Of a stretch of 64,000 nt of DNA, positions 51,952 through 61,143 are shown piece after piece. The DNA lies in contig NZ_JACHMZ010000001.1 in NCBI RefSeq assembly GCF_014205165.1, positions 7,458,501-7,522,500 of the forward strand, read 5' to 3'. The translations under genes were made by a program, and so were the position numbers. Source of the stretch: Micromonospora carbonacea. Its GTDB lineage: Bacteria > Actinomycetota > Actinomycetes > Mycobacteriales > Micromonosporaceae. Each line of letters opens with the position of its first letter. Position 1 is the stretch's first letter. The notes below the pieces were generated by a model. The model was not told the DNA's origin. It did no database searches and worked only from the letters and a program-made list of their open reading frames with translations.

Positions 51952-53352
51952 ATGCGCCGTCACCGCACCGAGCTGACGCCGGGGCCCGAGGAACACCGGC
52001 GGCCGGGCCCGCCCCCGTCCCCCGACAGCCGGCGCGACGAGGCCACGATGCCGGGGCGGGACGCCCCCGGAAACGACCCGGCGCAGGTCGTCGCGTTGCA
52101 GCGGACGGTGGGAAACCGCGCGGTGGGCCGGTCGATTGGGTGGGACCAGCACGAGCACGGCGCGGGGTGCGGGCACGTCACACCGACGGGCACAGAGGCC
52201 CGGCGCGGGGCGGACGGCGGCGACCGGCACGCCCTGGCGCACGAGCTGACCCACGCCGTCCAGCAGCGGCTCGGCAGCCCGGTGGCGGGCCGCGACGACG
52301 CGCCGACCCCGATCCAGCGGTACCTCACCGTCGCCCCCGGGGCGGCCGAGTACCCGCAGCTCGGCACCGCGGAATCGGACACCCCGAACCCGAACTTCTT
52401 CCCCGCCCAGGTGCCCGTCGACGACAGCTACGTGGGGCCGGACGGCTCGCTGCACGTCGAATACCTGGGGCAGGCGCCCCTGCGGATCTCGGACAAGCTC
52501 GACCTGGCCATCGAGGACACCGGAGGCTCCTGGCGGCAGGCCAAGACCTTCTTCGCCACCGAGCGGCGCATAGCCGAGGCCAACGCCAATCTGAAGGGGC
52601 GGGTCCGGTTCGAGGCCGGCAGCGACTACCTGGAGCTGCGGCGGACCCGGCGGTTCCTCAAGGTCAAGATCGGCGAGCAGGAGCAGACCCTCTGGCAGGT
52701 CGAGCCGGTTCGCTACTCGGTCGGGGGAGTGGAGATGGGCCGGGGCCTCGATGTTCGGCTCGCCCAGCGGTGCAACGAGATGGCCACGGCGGTGACCAAT
52801 CGACAGGGCCTGGCCGTCGAGGGGGAGGAGCGCTACTTCGACGCCATCGCCCGGCTCCTCGGTGCGCTGACCCCGACGTCGGCAGCCGCGTACCGGCAGC
52901 AGGTGCAGGCGGCCAAAGCCGCGGCGAGCAGGGACGCCAGCGCCGCGAACGTGAGCGCCCTCTCGGCTGTGTACGCCGCCCAGATCGGCGCCGTGATGGA
53001 CCTCCGGGCCGACGAACGCTTCCCGGACCTGGTCAGCCGCTTCGGTCTGAACGCGTTCACCCCGCCGCCGCAGATCGGCGACGTCCTCATGATCAAGTCT
53101 TTGGAGCGGGACGCCAGCTCGGGCGAGTTGGACTTCCACTTCGCGGGCGTCGTCGCCCGTAGCGGGACCGACTACGTCACGATGGAGAACTTCGCCCGGC
53201 ACGAGAGCACCGCCACACTCAGCTCCGGCGACCCACAGTGGTACTTCCAGATGTACGGCACAGCCGACCCCGAGCAGAGCTTTCACCGCGAGTGGGACTG
53301 GGAGGGCCGGTTTCCCGGCCGTTTCACCCTCACCATCCGCCTCGGCGGCTAG
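51952..53352 (+). CDS. Putative eCIS cargo effector: short DUF4157 leader plus papain-like domain
   Basis: A 466-residue protein. Residues 40-55 hold the LQRTVGNRAVGR motif. Residues 90-108 keep only the zinc-protease-like end of DUF4157 (HALAHELTHAVQQRL, HExxH at 97-101); the preceding 60 residues of the domain are missing. A spacer TPIQRYL leads to a new domain from about residue 120. Cys274 (QRCNEMAT) at a helix start, His396 (DFHFAGVVA) at a strand start and Glu412/Asn413 (TMENFAR) have the order and spacing of an NlpC/P60- or papain-like catalytic triad. DUF4157 is known to mark eCIS cargo. It may thus be a delivered hydrolase or transferase. ATG with AGGAGG 9 nt upstream. Confidence 0.72.
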   Translation: MRRHRTELTPGPEEHRRPGPPPSPDSRRDEATMPGRDAPGNDPAQVVALQRTVGNRAVGRSIGWDQHEHGAGCGHVTPTGTEARRGADGGDRHALAHELTHAVQQRLGSPVAGRDDAPTPIQRYLTVAPGAAEYPQLGTAESDTPNPNFFPAQVPVDDSYVGPDGSLHVEYLGQAPLRISDKLDLAIEDTGGSWRQAKTFFATERRIAEANANLKGRVRFEAGSDYLELRRTRRFLKVKIGEQEQTLWQVEPVRYSVGGVEMGRGLDVRLAQRCNEMATAVTNRQGLAVEGEERYFDAIARLLGALTPTSAAAYRQQVQAAKAAASRDASAANVSALSAVYAAQIGAVMDLRADERFPDLVSRFGLNAFTPPPQIGDVLMIKSLERDASSGELDFHFAGVVARSGTDYVTMENFARHESTATLSSGDPQWYFQMYGTADPEQSFHREWDWEGRFPGRFTLTIRLGG

Positions 53353-53405
53353 GCCAGCGGCTCGATACGGTCCCGCCGCCGACTGCGACGAGGAAGGTCC
53401 CCGAC

Positions 53406-54005
53406 ATGCACCGCATCCGGCCCGGCCAGGACTCCGACGCGCGGGAGCAGCAGCCGGCCCGCCCCGCCCCACCGGCTACCCGGCACACCGGCGCGCCCGC
53501 ACCGGCCGGCGGGACCGGCCCGGAGGAACTCGCCGGCCTGCAACGGACGATGGGCAACCGGGCGGTGGCCCGGCTGATCGAGCAGGATCGGCACGGGCAC
53601 GCCCCCGGCTGCGGCCACGACGCCCCCGCCGTCCAGCGTTCCACCGCCCACGAGGTGCTGCGCGGCGGAGGCCGTCCACTGGACGAGACGACCCGGGTCG
53701 ACATGGAGGGCCGGCTCGGGGCGGACTTCTCCGACGTGCGGGTCCACGACGACGCGGCAGCGCGCACGTCGGCGGCGGAGCTGGGCGCGCGGGCGTACAC
53801 CTCCGGCAACCATGTGGTGCTCGGCGAGGGCGGCGCCGACCGGCACACCCTGGCACACGAGCTGACCCACGTCATCCAGCAGCGACTGGGCCCGGTCGCG
53901 GGCACCGACGACGGCACCGGGCTGCGGGTCAGCGACCCCGGCGACCGGTTCGAACGAGAGGCTGAGGCGACCGCGTCCCGGGTGCTGGCGGACGGGACCA
54001 CCTAG
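53406..54005 (+). CDS. DUF4157-domain protein without effector domain
   Basis: A 199-residue protein. It begins with a Pro/Ala-rich leader, then LQRTMGNRAVARLIEQ and APAVQRSTAHEVL, and then a complete DUF4157: RLGADFSDVRVHDDAAA, GARAYTSGNHVVLGEG and HTLAHELTHVIQQRL (HExxH at 151-155). It stops soon after, so it lacks any toxin domain. It may be a loading helper, an immunity or decoy protein, or a truncated effector. The leader is paralogous to that of the preceding gene. ATG at 53406 has GAGGAAGG upstream. The gap from the previous gene is 53 nt, so they are likely co-transcribed. Confidence 0.82.
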   Translation: MHRIRPGQDSDAREQQPARPAPPATRHTGAPAPAGGTGPEELAGLQRTMGNRAVARLIEQDRHGHAPGCGHDAPAVQRSTAHEVLRGGGRPLDETTRVDMEGRLGADFSDVRVHDDAAARTSAAELGARAYTSGNHVVLGEGGADRHTLAHELTHVIQQRLGPVAGTDDGTGLRVSDPGDRFEREAEATASRVLADGTT

Positions 54006-54049
54006 CCGGGTGGGCGTCCCCGCGCACCTGACCACCAGCGAACGGAGGG

Positions 54050-54092
54050 CTGACGGGGCCGCCGGGGGACCCGGCCGCACGGCACCCGTCAG
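54050..54092. terminator. Hairpin terminator between convergent DUF4157 and AAA genes
   Basis: CTGACGGG (54050-54057) pairs perfectly with CCCGTCAG (54085-54092), and GCCG/CGGC pairs inside. It covers the stop of the AAA+ gene and serves either direction. Confidence 0.6.
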
Positions 54093-56341
54093 GCCCGGCG
54101 GGGCCGCACGCCGTTTCGGGGCGCGGCCGGCAGGACCAGCCGGCCCAGCTTGCGATACTCGCGTTGGGCGGCGGCCGTCACCATCGCCATCGTCACCGGG
54201 CCGCCCGCCGCGGCGGCCAGGTAGCCGGCGCTGACCGCGCAGGCCCGGATGCCGCCCCCGCTCAGCTCGAAGTCCAGGGCGCACCGGTCCAGGTCGACGT
54301 CGGCGGCCCGGGGCAGCTCGGTGCCGAGGCAGCGGTCCCACAACGCCCGCCGCTGCGTCACGTCCGGCACCGGGAAGTCGACGATCACGTCGAGCCGGCG
54401 CAGGAACGCCTCGTCCAGGTTGGCCCGCAGGTTCGTGGTCAGCACGGCCACCCCGTCGAACGACTCCATCCGCTGCAACAGGTACGCGCTCTCCAGGTTG
54501 GCGTACCGGTCGTGCGCGTCGCTGACCTCGGAACGCTTCCCGAAGATCGCGTCCGCCTCGTCGAACAGGAGCAGCCCGTTGACCCCGGCCGCCTCGGTGA
54601 AGATCCGCTCCAGGTTCTTCTCGGTCTGGCCGACGTACTTGTCGACCACCGTGGACAGGTCCACCACGTACAGGTCGAGCCCCAGGTCGGCGGCGACCAC
54701 CTCGGCCGACATCGTCTTGCCCGTGCCGGAGTCCCCGGCGAACAGGGCGGTCACCCCGCGCCCCCGGCCCCCGCCGGGGCGCAGCCGCCACCCGCCCAGC
54801 ACCTGCTCCCGGTGCCGCACCCGCAGCGCCAGCTCGGCGAGCTGCTCCCGGACCGGGGCGGGTAGGACCAGGTCGTCCCAGCCGACGGCGGGCTCCACCC
54901 GCCGGGCCAGCCGCTCCAGCGCCGCCGCGTTCTGCGAGCGCACCCCCGCCCGCACGTGCCGCGCGGCGACCCGGTCGACGCCGTCGAGGACCGCGTGCTG
55001 CGCCGCCGCGACCGCCGCCCGCCGCACCTGGCCGGGTGTCAGCACGTACGCGGCCAGTTCCCGCTCCGGGTCGACGTCGGTGGCCACCCTCACCGGCCGC
55101 CCGGCCAACGCGTCCCGCCACAGCCGGGCCCGTTCCGGCGCGCCGACCGGGGCGGCGGTCACCAGCAGCGGGGACTCCTCGGCCCAGTCCGGATCCCAGC
55201 GCAACCGGCCCGTGAGCAGCACCGGCACGGGCAGCGCCGTGAGCCGGCGCAGGAGCCGGACGTGGGCCGGGCCCGCCGCCGGGTCCAGGGCGTCGACCGG
55301 GCCGGCGACGAGTCCCGCCCGGCGCAGCCGGGCCTCCCGGACCACGGCGGCGAGGGACTCCGGCGGCGTCGGGTTGCCGCCCAGCGCGTCGAGGTCGAGG
55401 AGCAGGACCGACCAGCCGGCGGCGGCGAGGGCGGCGCAGGCCAGCCCCTCGGCCGTCCCGCCGGGCTCCTCCCGCAGGTAGGCCAGCCGGTCACCGGCGC
55501 GGATCGCCGCCGCCAACCCGCCGACGGCCGACCGACCCCGCCCCGGCTCCGGGCCCGGCCCGTCGGGCGCGACCCCGGGCGGCCGGCGGAGCAGGCCGTC
55601 GACCCGCCCGTCGGCGGCGTCCGAGCCGAGCAGGTGACCGGTGACCCGGTCGGGGACCCGCAGGGTGCGGGTCAGGAAGGGCCGGTCGGCCTCCTCGACC
55701 AGGAGCAGGCCCCCGGCCACCAGCGGCCCGTCGGGGGTGAGCCGCGCCCGCCCCGGCCCGGCGACGGGGGCCACGCCGCAGAGCGACAGGGCCAGCCCGG
55801 TCGTCGCCCGGGGGCGGGTCACGTCGTCGTTGAGGTAGCCGTAGAGCTTCTCGTAGCGCCGGTCCAGGTCGGGCAGGAGCGCGATCAGCAGCAGCTCGAC
55901 GTCCAGCGGGGCCAGCGCGAAGTCCGCCGCCAGCTCCGCCAGCGGCACCCGCGCGCCCGCCGCCCGGGCCCGACCGGCCCACCGGTCGGCGGCCGCCACC
56001 GCCTCGGCGGCGATCTCGTCGGGGGCGGGCGGGGCGGGACCGTCCACGAGCCGCCAGGCGTCGTCGTCGGAGACGCGCAGCCCGCGCAGCGGGTCGTCCG
56101 GGGCCGGGTCGGTCGCCCGCGCGGCCTGCACGGCCCGCCGGACCCGCTGCTCCGCCAGGAACAACCGGGCCCGCAGGTACGCGGTGCCGGGCGGCTCGGC
56201 GCGTGCCGCCTCCGGCCCGGCAAGCGAGGGGCCGGCGGTCGGCGCGTCGCTCACCGGGTCACCGGAGCCGCGTCGGGCATCCGCGTCGCTCACCGGGTCG
56301 TCGGAGCCGCGTCGGGCATCCGCGTCGACGGTGGCGGTCAC
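54089..56341 (-). CDS. eCIS AAA+ ATPase (Afp15-type)
   Basis: A 750-residue AAA+ protein. The C-terminal module (about 495-740) has Walker A GDSGTGKT (Lys542), the pore-like YVGQTEKNL, Walker B LLLFDEADAIFG (Asp594/Glu595) and the arginine-finger region DEAFLRRLDVIVDFPVPD. The N-terminal 490 residues are a degenerate AAA-like and helical region. This is the ATPase present in almost all eCIS loci; it is needed for assembly or cargo loading in Afp. The GTG start at 56341 is fixed by a GTGA overlap with the DUF4255 stop. Residues 7-32 are encoded by a duplicated 39-bp unit. Confidence 0.9.
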   Translation of the reverse strand: MTATVDADARRGSDDPVSDADARRGSGDPVSDAPTAGPSLAGPEAARAEPPGTAYLRARLFLAEQRVRRAVQAARATDPAPDDPLRGLRVSDDDAWRLVDGPAPPAPDEIAAEAVAAADRWAGRARAAGARVPLAELAADFALAPLDVELLLIALLPDLDRRYEKLYGYLNDDVTRPRATTGLALSLCGVAPVAGPGRARLTPDGPLVAGGLLLVEEADRPFLTRTLRVPDRVTGHLLGSDAADGRVDGLLRRPPGVAPDGPGPEPGRGRSAVGGLAAAIRAGDRLAYLREEPGGTAEGLACAALAAAGWSVLLLDLDALGGNPTPPESLAAVVREARLRRAGLVAGPVDALDPAAGPAHVRLLRRLTALPVPVLLTGRLRWDPDWAEESPLLVTAAPVGAPERARLWRDALAGRPVRVATDVDPERELAAYVLTPGQVRRAAVAAAQHAVLDGVDRVAARHVRAGVRSQNAAALERLARRVEPAVGWDDLVLPAPVREQLAELALRVRHREQVLGGWRLRPGGGRGRGVTALFAGDSGTGKTMSAEVVAADLGLDLYVVDLSTVVDKYVGQTEKNLERIFTEAAGVNGLLLFDEADAIFGKRSEVSDAHDRYANLESAYLLQRMESFDGVAVLTTNLRANLDEAFLRRLDVIVDFPVPDVTQRRALWDRCLGTELPRAADVDLDRCALDFELSGGGIRACAVSAGYLAAAAGGPVTMAMVTAAAQREYRKLGRLVLPAAPRNGVRPRRA
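56244..56321 (-). repeat. 39-bp direct repeat x2 at the start of the AAA gene
   Basis: Two adjacent 39-bp units (56244-56282 and 56283-56321) differ at two positions and encode a duplicated 13-residue DADARRGSDDPVS segment. It looks like a recent in-frame duplication. Confidence 0.88.
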
Positions 56342-57075
56342 CGGCGGTCGCCCCGGATCGGCCCGCCGGTGCCCTCCCGGCGCTGCCGCTCGGCGGCGGT
56401 GCCCCGCGCCCGGCGTACCCCGACGGGGGTGACGCCGTCGGCGGGATCCGGGTAGCGCAGCCGCCGGGCCTCGACCTCCGCGGCCCGCCCCGCCGGCCCG
56501 CCACCGGCCCGGTCCCCGGCGCGCAGCCGGAGGCCGTCGGTGACGGGCTGGGCAGCGAAGGTCGCGGACGCCGCGATCGGCGTGGTCACCACCAGGTCCA
56601 GCGACGGCTTCAGCGAACCCCCGAGGGCCGACCAGATGTCGGCCAGCCCCCGGTCCCGCGACGGCGGCACCGCGACGCTCATCGGCACGGTCAGGCCCAG
56701 CGCGGCCAGCCCGCCGACCAGCCGGGACGGCGGCAGCACGTCGTGCACGACCAGCCCGGCCAGCAGCACCGACAGCAGCCGGTGCTCGTCCTGCGGCTGC
56801 GCCGTCCACGCCGTCACCAGGTACGACAGGGCGAAGTACCGGGGCGGGCGGTGCTCCGCGACGACCGCGCCGGCGGAGTCGTACTCCTCGACCCGACCCT
56901 CCCGGCGGTGGGTCAGCTCCTCGCGGACGTCGTAGAGGAACAGGTTCACCGTCGGGGCGTTGCGCCGGGCCTCCCACTCCCGGGTCGGCGCGTCGAAGGC
57001 GAGCAGCACGTCGGTGCCGGCGAGCATCTCGTCGGTCAGCAGCGCGTGCAGCGCCTCGTCCACCTCGTGGATCAT
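56338..57075 (-). CDS. DUF4255 cap/terminator protein (Afp16-type)
   Basis: A 245-residue protein of the DUF4255/Pvc16_N family (VDEALHALLTDEM, PTVNLFLYDVREEL, RYFALSYLVTAWTAQPQDEH, LLSVLLAGLVVHDVLP). In Afp and PVC this protein caps the tube and sheath and sets particle length. The last 60 residues are Arg/Gly-rich and probably flexible. Start at 57075, 10 nt after the PD40 gene stop. Confidence 0.9.
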   Translation of the reverse strand: MIHEVDEALHALLTDEMLAGTDVLLAFDAPTREWEARRNAPTVNLFLYDVREELTHRREGRVEEYDSAGAVVAEHRPPRYFALSYLVTAWTAQPQDEHRLLSVLLAGLVVHDVLPPSRLVGGLAALGLTVPMSVAVPPSRDRGLADIWSALGGSLKPSLDLVVTTPIAASATFAAQPVTDGLRLRAGDRAGGGPAGRAAEVEARRLRYPDPADGVTPVGVRRARGTAAERQRREGTGGPIRGDRR

Positions 57076-57085
57076 CGTCGTCCCC

Positions 57086-60000
57086 TCACCAGCCGCGGAA
57101 CAGCAGGCCGGGCGGCTGCTGGGCGGGCAGGATCACCCGGAAGTCGGCGCGGACGGTGCCGAAACCCGGGCCGGTGGCCAGGATCCGGCGGGGCCCGAGC
57201 TGGTCGCGCGGCACCACCAGCAGCTGCGCGGCGAACGTGCCGTCGGCCGCCGGCACGGCCGGGTTCGCCGCCGAGGTCAGGCCGACGTCCCAGGCCAGCC
57301 GCACCGGCACGCCGGGCGGGAAGTCGGTGCCCCGCACGGAGGTGACGAAGCCGGGCGGCCCGATGGCCGGCACGGCGACGATCCGGGGTCGCAGCACCCG
57401 CAGCGGCGCCTGGGCGGTGTCGTCGAGACCGCCGTCGGCGGCCACCGTGCCGCGCACCGTCGTCGCCGTCGCCTCGTCCGGGGCCAGCACGAACTCCAGG
57501 GACCGGCCGGCGCCCGGGGCGAGGTCGGGGACCGGGCAGGAGGTCGCGGTGCACCCCGCCGGCCGGGTGCGCACCGGCACCCCGGCCGGCAGGGCGGGGG
57601 TGATCCGGACCCCGGTCGCCGGCAGGCCGCCGGTGTTGCGGACCGTGTAGGTCACCGTGACCGTCCCACCCACGTACGCCGGGACGGGGTCGACCGTGAC
57701 CGTGATGTCGAGGCCCGCCGGCGGGGGGCCGGTGGGCGGCGGGCCCGTCGGCGTCGGCGTGGCCGTCGGGGTCGGCGTCGGGGTGGCCGGGGGCGGGGTG
57801 GTCGTCGGCGGCGGGACCGGGACGACCGTCACCGGCACCGACGCCGTGTTGTCCGAGGGCCGGGCGTCGGCCGTCCAGCCCCCCACCGTCCACTCCAGCG
57901 GGTACGTCCCGGCGGTCACCCCGGTCAGCTCCACGCGGACCCGCACCGTGTTGCCCAGCCCGACCGGGCCCAGGTCGCAGCCCGGCGGGGCGAGCTGGCA
58001 GGAGCCCACCTCCGGTGCCAGCGCGGTGACCCGGACCCCGGCGGGCACCCGCAGGTCGAGGCGGACGTTCGCCGCCGGGGTCGGCCCCCGGTCGGTCACC
58101 GTCAGCGTCAGCGTGGTGCGCTCGCCGACCCGCACCGGTGCCGGCGGTTGCTCGACGGCCGTGGCCAGGTCCACCGACCGCTGCCAGGTCGGCTTGCGGT
58201 GCCGGCCGGGGAACTCCCAGGTCAGCCCGTCGAAGACGGCGGTGTCGAAGTCGTACGTCTTGACGTACTCGGGGCTGGCCGGCTCGGTGTACCGGCGCGA
58301 GTTGAGGGCGAGCCGGTGCCCGTCCGGCGACCAGGCGACGTCGCGCGGCCGGTGCGGCCCGTCCGGCGGAGCGACCAGCGGGCCGGCGCAGTCCACCCCG
58401 GGGGTCTGCGGCGCGAGCACCTGGCAGTCGTCGCCGTCGGTGCCGGTGACGACCAGCCCGTCGGGGCCCCGGCCGAACGCGATCCGGCCGCCGTCCGGGG
58501 AGAAGCTCGGGCCGTAGTCCGCCCCGACACACCCGGGGCAGCCGGCGTCGGTCAGGTCCCGCTGCCCGCTGCCGTCGCGGGCGTCGACCGTCCAGACGTG
58601 GCTGTCGGCGGCCGCCCCCTCCGGCTGCCCGCGCACCAGGGCCAGCCTCGACCCGTCCGGCGACCAGGCCGGCTGGCTGTCGGAGCGGTCCGGGTCGCCG
58701 CCCGACCCGACGGTGAGCAGGTGCTCCCCGGTGGTCACGTTTGCCACCACCACCCGGCTGGGCCCGCCCGGCCCGGCGAGCGCGTACGCGACGCGGGTGC
58801 CGTCCGGCGACCACGCCGGGTCGGTCTCGATGTCGGTGTCCCCGCGACCGGCGAGGGGAAGCAACCGGGGATCGCCGCCGTCGGCGTCGACGATCCAGAG
58901 GCGGGACACCCGGTTGCCGCCCACGGTCTCGAACCGGTTCACCACGATCCGCCGGCCGTCCGGCGAGTAGTCGGGGCGGGCCGTCCACGGGTCGCCGTCG
59001 ACGGGCCGCCACAGCAGGTCCGGGTCCGTCGCCGCCCCCGGGTCCTCCCGCAGCACGGTCAGCCCGAGGTCACGGGGGTCGGTGGCGTCGGGGCGGACGT
59101 CCTGCAACGTCACCGTGTACCGGTCCGGCGCGCTCGTCCGGCTGACCACCAGCACCGGCGTGCCCGCACCCGGCGGGACGTACCAGGCGGGGTCGCCGAC
59201 GAGGCGGTCCTCGGCGAGGCGGAGCACCGCCTCGCACGGGCACCAGTCGGGGCGCGGCACCCCCGTGTAGACCAGGTCGGCCGCCCCCCGCGTGCCGTCG
59301 GTGGTGGTGCGACTCAGGAACGCCAGGGTCGTCCCGTCCGGCGACCAGCTCGGCTGGTGGCTGTCCCACGACGGGGCGAGCAGCAGCCGGTCGTCGCCCC
59401 CGACGGTGTTGATCAGGTGGATCTGCCGGGCGTCCGGGTCCTGCGGCGCGGCCGTGTACGCGATCCGGTCGTGCGTCGGGTCCGGGTCCCACGCCGGCTC
59501 CCCGGCCCCCTCCGGCCGGGCGGTCAGCGCGGTCACCGGCCCGCCGTCCACCGACGCCCGGTGCACCTGCGGCACGCCCGCGTCGTCGCGCCGCTCGAAC
59601 GCCAGCGTCGTGCCGTCGGGTGACCAGGTGGGCCGGCGGTTGTCGTTGGTGCCGTCGGTGACCTGCCGCAGCCCGGTGCCGTCGACGCCGACCACGAAGA
59701 TGTCGTGCCAGCTCCCCACGCCCTCCCGGGTCTGCTCGAAGGCGACCCGGGTGCCGTCCGGCGACACCGCCGGCGAGCCGGCCACCTGCGCCGGGTCGTC
59801 GACCAGGCAGGTCGGCTCCTCCGCGCCGCGGCGCACCCAGAGCTGGGCCAGCTCCGACGCGCGCCGGCTGACCCAGACGACCACGTCGCCCGTGGCGGAC
59901 ACCTCGTCGTCGAAGTGCGCCGGCCCGCCGCCGAACAGCGGCGGCGCGGTCGCCTCCGCCCCGGTGCCGGAGACCACGCCGATGCTGCGGTGCCCGGTGC

Positions 60001-60211
60001 CCAGGTAGGCCACCCGCAGGTCGGTGACCGGCGGCAGGTCCGCCGGCTCGGCGTACGACGCCCGGTCGGGCGGGACGGCCAGCGCCCACGCGCCCAGCAA
60101 GGCGGCGACCGCCGTCGCGGCGGCGACGAGGGGGGACCTTCGGGTGGGACGCAATCGACACCTCGACGGGAGACGGCGGGCGGCCACGTCGCGCACGGCC
60201 CAGAGGGCCAT
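57086..60211 (-). CDS. Secreted or anchored PD40 beta-propeller protein with CARD/CARDB-like repeats
   Basis: A 1,041-residue protein. A basic N-terminus and one hydrophobic span (SPLVAAATAVAALLGAWALA) act as signal or membrane anchor. At least eight TolB/PD40 units follow, each with the xSPDGxRLAxx signature (WSPDGTTLAF, FSPDGGRIAFG and others) and likely form beta-propellers. From about residue 715 there are immunoglobulin-like cell-adhesion (CARDB/DUF11) repeats separated by a Pro/Thr linker. The ATG at 60211 is preferred over 60298 because it leaves a typical signal sequence. It is probably a cell-surface partner of the injection system, or an adhesin or receptor. Family members occur near actinobacterial eCIS loci. 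Confidence 0.78.
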   Translation of the reverse strand: MALWAVRDVAARRLPSRCRLRPTRRSPLVAAATAVAALLGAWALAVPPDRASYAEPADLPPVTDLRVAYLGTGHRSIGVVSGTGAEATAPPLFGGGPAHFDDEVSATGDVVVWVSRRASELAQLWVRRGAEEPTCLVDDPAQVAGSPAVSPDGTRVAFEQTREGVGSWHDIFVVGVDGTGLRQVTDGTNDNRRPTWSPDGTTLAFERRDDAGVPQVHRASVDGGPVTALTARPEGAGEPAWDPDPTHDRIAYTAAPQDPDARQIHLINTVGGDDRLLLAPSWDSHQPSWSPDGTTLAFLSRTTTDGTRGAADLVYTGVPRPDWCPCEAVLRLAEDRLVGDPAWYVPPGAGTPVLVVSRTSAPDRYTVTLQDVRPDATDPRDLGLTVLREDPGAATDPDLLWRPVDGDPWTARPDYSPDGRRIVVNRFETVGGNRVSRLWIVDADGGDPRLLPLAGRGDTDIETDPAWSPDGTRVAYALAGPGGPSRVVVANVTTGEHLLTVGSGGDPDRSDSQPAWSPDGSRLALVRGQPEGAAADSHVWTVDARDGSGQRDLTDAGCPGCVGADYGPSFSPDGGRIAFGRGPDGLVVTGTDGDDCQVLAPQTPGVDCAGPLVAPPDGPHRPRDVAWSPDGHRLALNSRRYTEPASPEYVKTYDFDTAVFDGLTWEFPGRHRKPTWQRSVDLATAVEQPPAPVRVGERTTLTLTVTDRGPTPAANVRLDLRVPAGVRVTALAPEVGSCQLAPPGCDLGPVGLGNTVRVRVELTGVTAGTYPLEWTVGGWTADARPSDNTASVPVTVVPVPPPTTTPPPATPTPTPTATPTPTGPPPTGPPPAGLDITVTVDPVPAYVGGTVTVTYTVRNTGGLPATGVRITPALPAGVPVRTRPAGCTATSCPVPDLAPGAGRSLEFVLAPDEATATTVRGTVAADGGLDDTAQAPLRVLRPRIVAVPAIGPPGFVTSVRGTDFPPGVPVRLAWDVGLTSAANPAVPAADGTFAAQLLVVPRDQLGPRRILATGPGFGTVRADFRVILPAQQPPGLLFRGW

Positions 60212-60269
60212 CGTGGCCGCCCGCCACCGCCGGGCACAGGGCCCGCCGGCCAGGGACGGGGGCAGAACC

Positions 60270-60305
60270 GCCGCCGGTACGGGCAACGCCCGCCGCACCG
60301 GCGGC
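60270..60305 (-). terminator. Strong hairpin downstream of the third LuxR gene
   Basis: GCCGCCGGT (60270-60278) pairs perfectly with ACCGGCGGC (60297-60305); GGGC/GCCC pairs inside. It lies 51 nt after the LuxR stop and before the PD40 start codon on the same strand, so it may end the LuxR transcript or form part of the PD40 leader. Confidence 0.5.
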
Positions 60306-60355
60306 CCCGGTCCCCCGCCCGGCCGGCCCCCGACGCGGCTCGGACCCCGGCGCGC

Positions 60356-60976
60356 TCAGATCAGGTCGTGCCGCAGCGCGTACGCCACCGCGTGCGCCCG
60401 GTTGCGCAGGTGCAGCCGGGTCGTCATGCCGTGCACCACGTTCTTCACCGTCCGCTCCGAGTACGACAGCTTCGCCGCGATCTCCCGCGTCTCGAACCCG
60501 TCGGCGACCAGCCGCAGCACGTCCACCTCCCGCGAGCTGAGCCCGCCCAGGCTCAACCCGCGCGGGTCGAGGACCTCCCGCTGGAGCCGGCGCATCTGGT
60601 TCAGCAGCCGGCCGAGCAGGTCGGCGGGGACGCTCCCCTCGCCCCGCGCCGCCGACAGGATCACCTCGACCAGGCGGCCGGCGGACGCCTCGCCGCGGCG
60701 TACCACCCCCACCACCCCGCACTCGACGGCGGCCGACAGCTGGGCGTCGTCGATGGTGGCCGGCACCAGCACCAGCCGGTTCTGCTCCCGGCGCAGCCGC
60801 CGCAGGACCTGCGCCACCGGCGGGGTCAGGCTGTCCACGACGACCAGGGTCACCGCCGCGTCGGCGGCCTCCGCCTGGGCCAGGACCCTGACCTCGGGAC
60901 GACCGGTGAGCTGGCCCGTCACCCCCGTCCACGAGATCGGATCGGTCGCGTGCACGTAGACCGGTATCCGCTGCAT
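60356..60976 (-). CDS. LuxR-family regulator (3)
   Basis: A 206-residue protein. The N-terminal 110 residues are receiver-like (IPVYVHATDPISWTGVTGQL, VTLVVVDSLTP with the strand-3 aspartate, GVVGVVRRGEASA). The C-terminus is a LuxR HTH (LVADGFETREIAAKLSYSER, TVKNVVHGMTTRLHLRNRAH). ATG at 60976 with GGAGG about 5 nt upstream. It lies between the surface protein and the divergent COG1470 gene, inside the eCIS locus, so it likely controls part of it. It is more distant from the two LuxR proteins at 36042-37363 than they are from each other. Confidence 0.85.
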   Translation of the reverse strand: MQRIPVYVHATDPISWTGVTGQLTGRPEVRVLAQAEAADAAVTLVVVDSLTPPVAQVLRRLRREQNRLVLVPATIDDAQLSAAVECGVVGVVRRGEASAGRLVEVILSAARGEGSVPADLLGRLLNQMRRLQREVLDPRGLSLGGLSSREVDVLRLVADGFETREIAAKLSYSERTVKNVVHGMTTRLHLRNRAHAVAYALRHDLI

Positions 60977-61143
60977 CCTCGCCTCCTCTCCCCGTGCCGA
61001 CGGTCCGCGCGCCGCCGGCACGGCGAGTATGGGTGCGCTGTCTTTGCGTGTACTTAACGTCGCCCGGCGGGCAGCGACCTCTGCCCGTCGTCGTACCCCG
61101 ATGGCCCCTGACAGGCCCCAGTGGCGCTCCTACGCTCCAGCAG

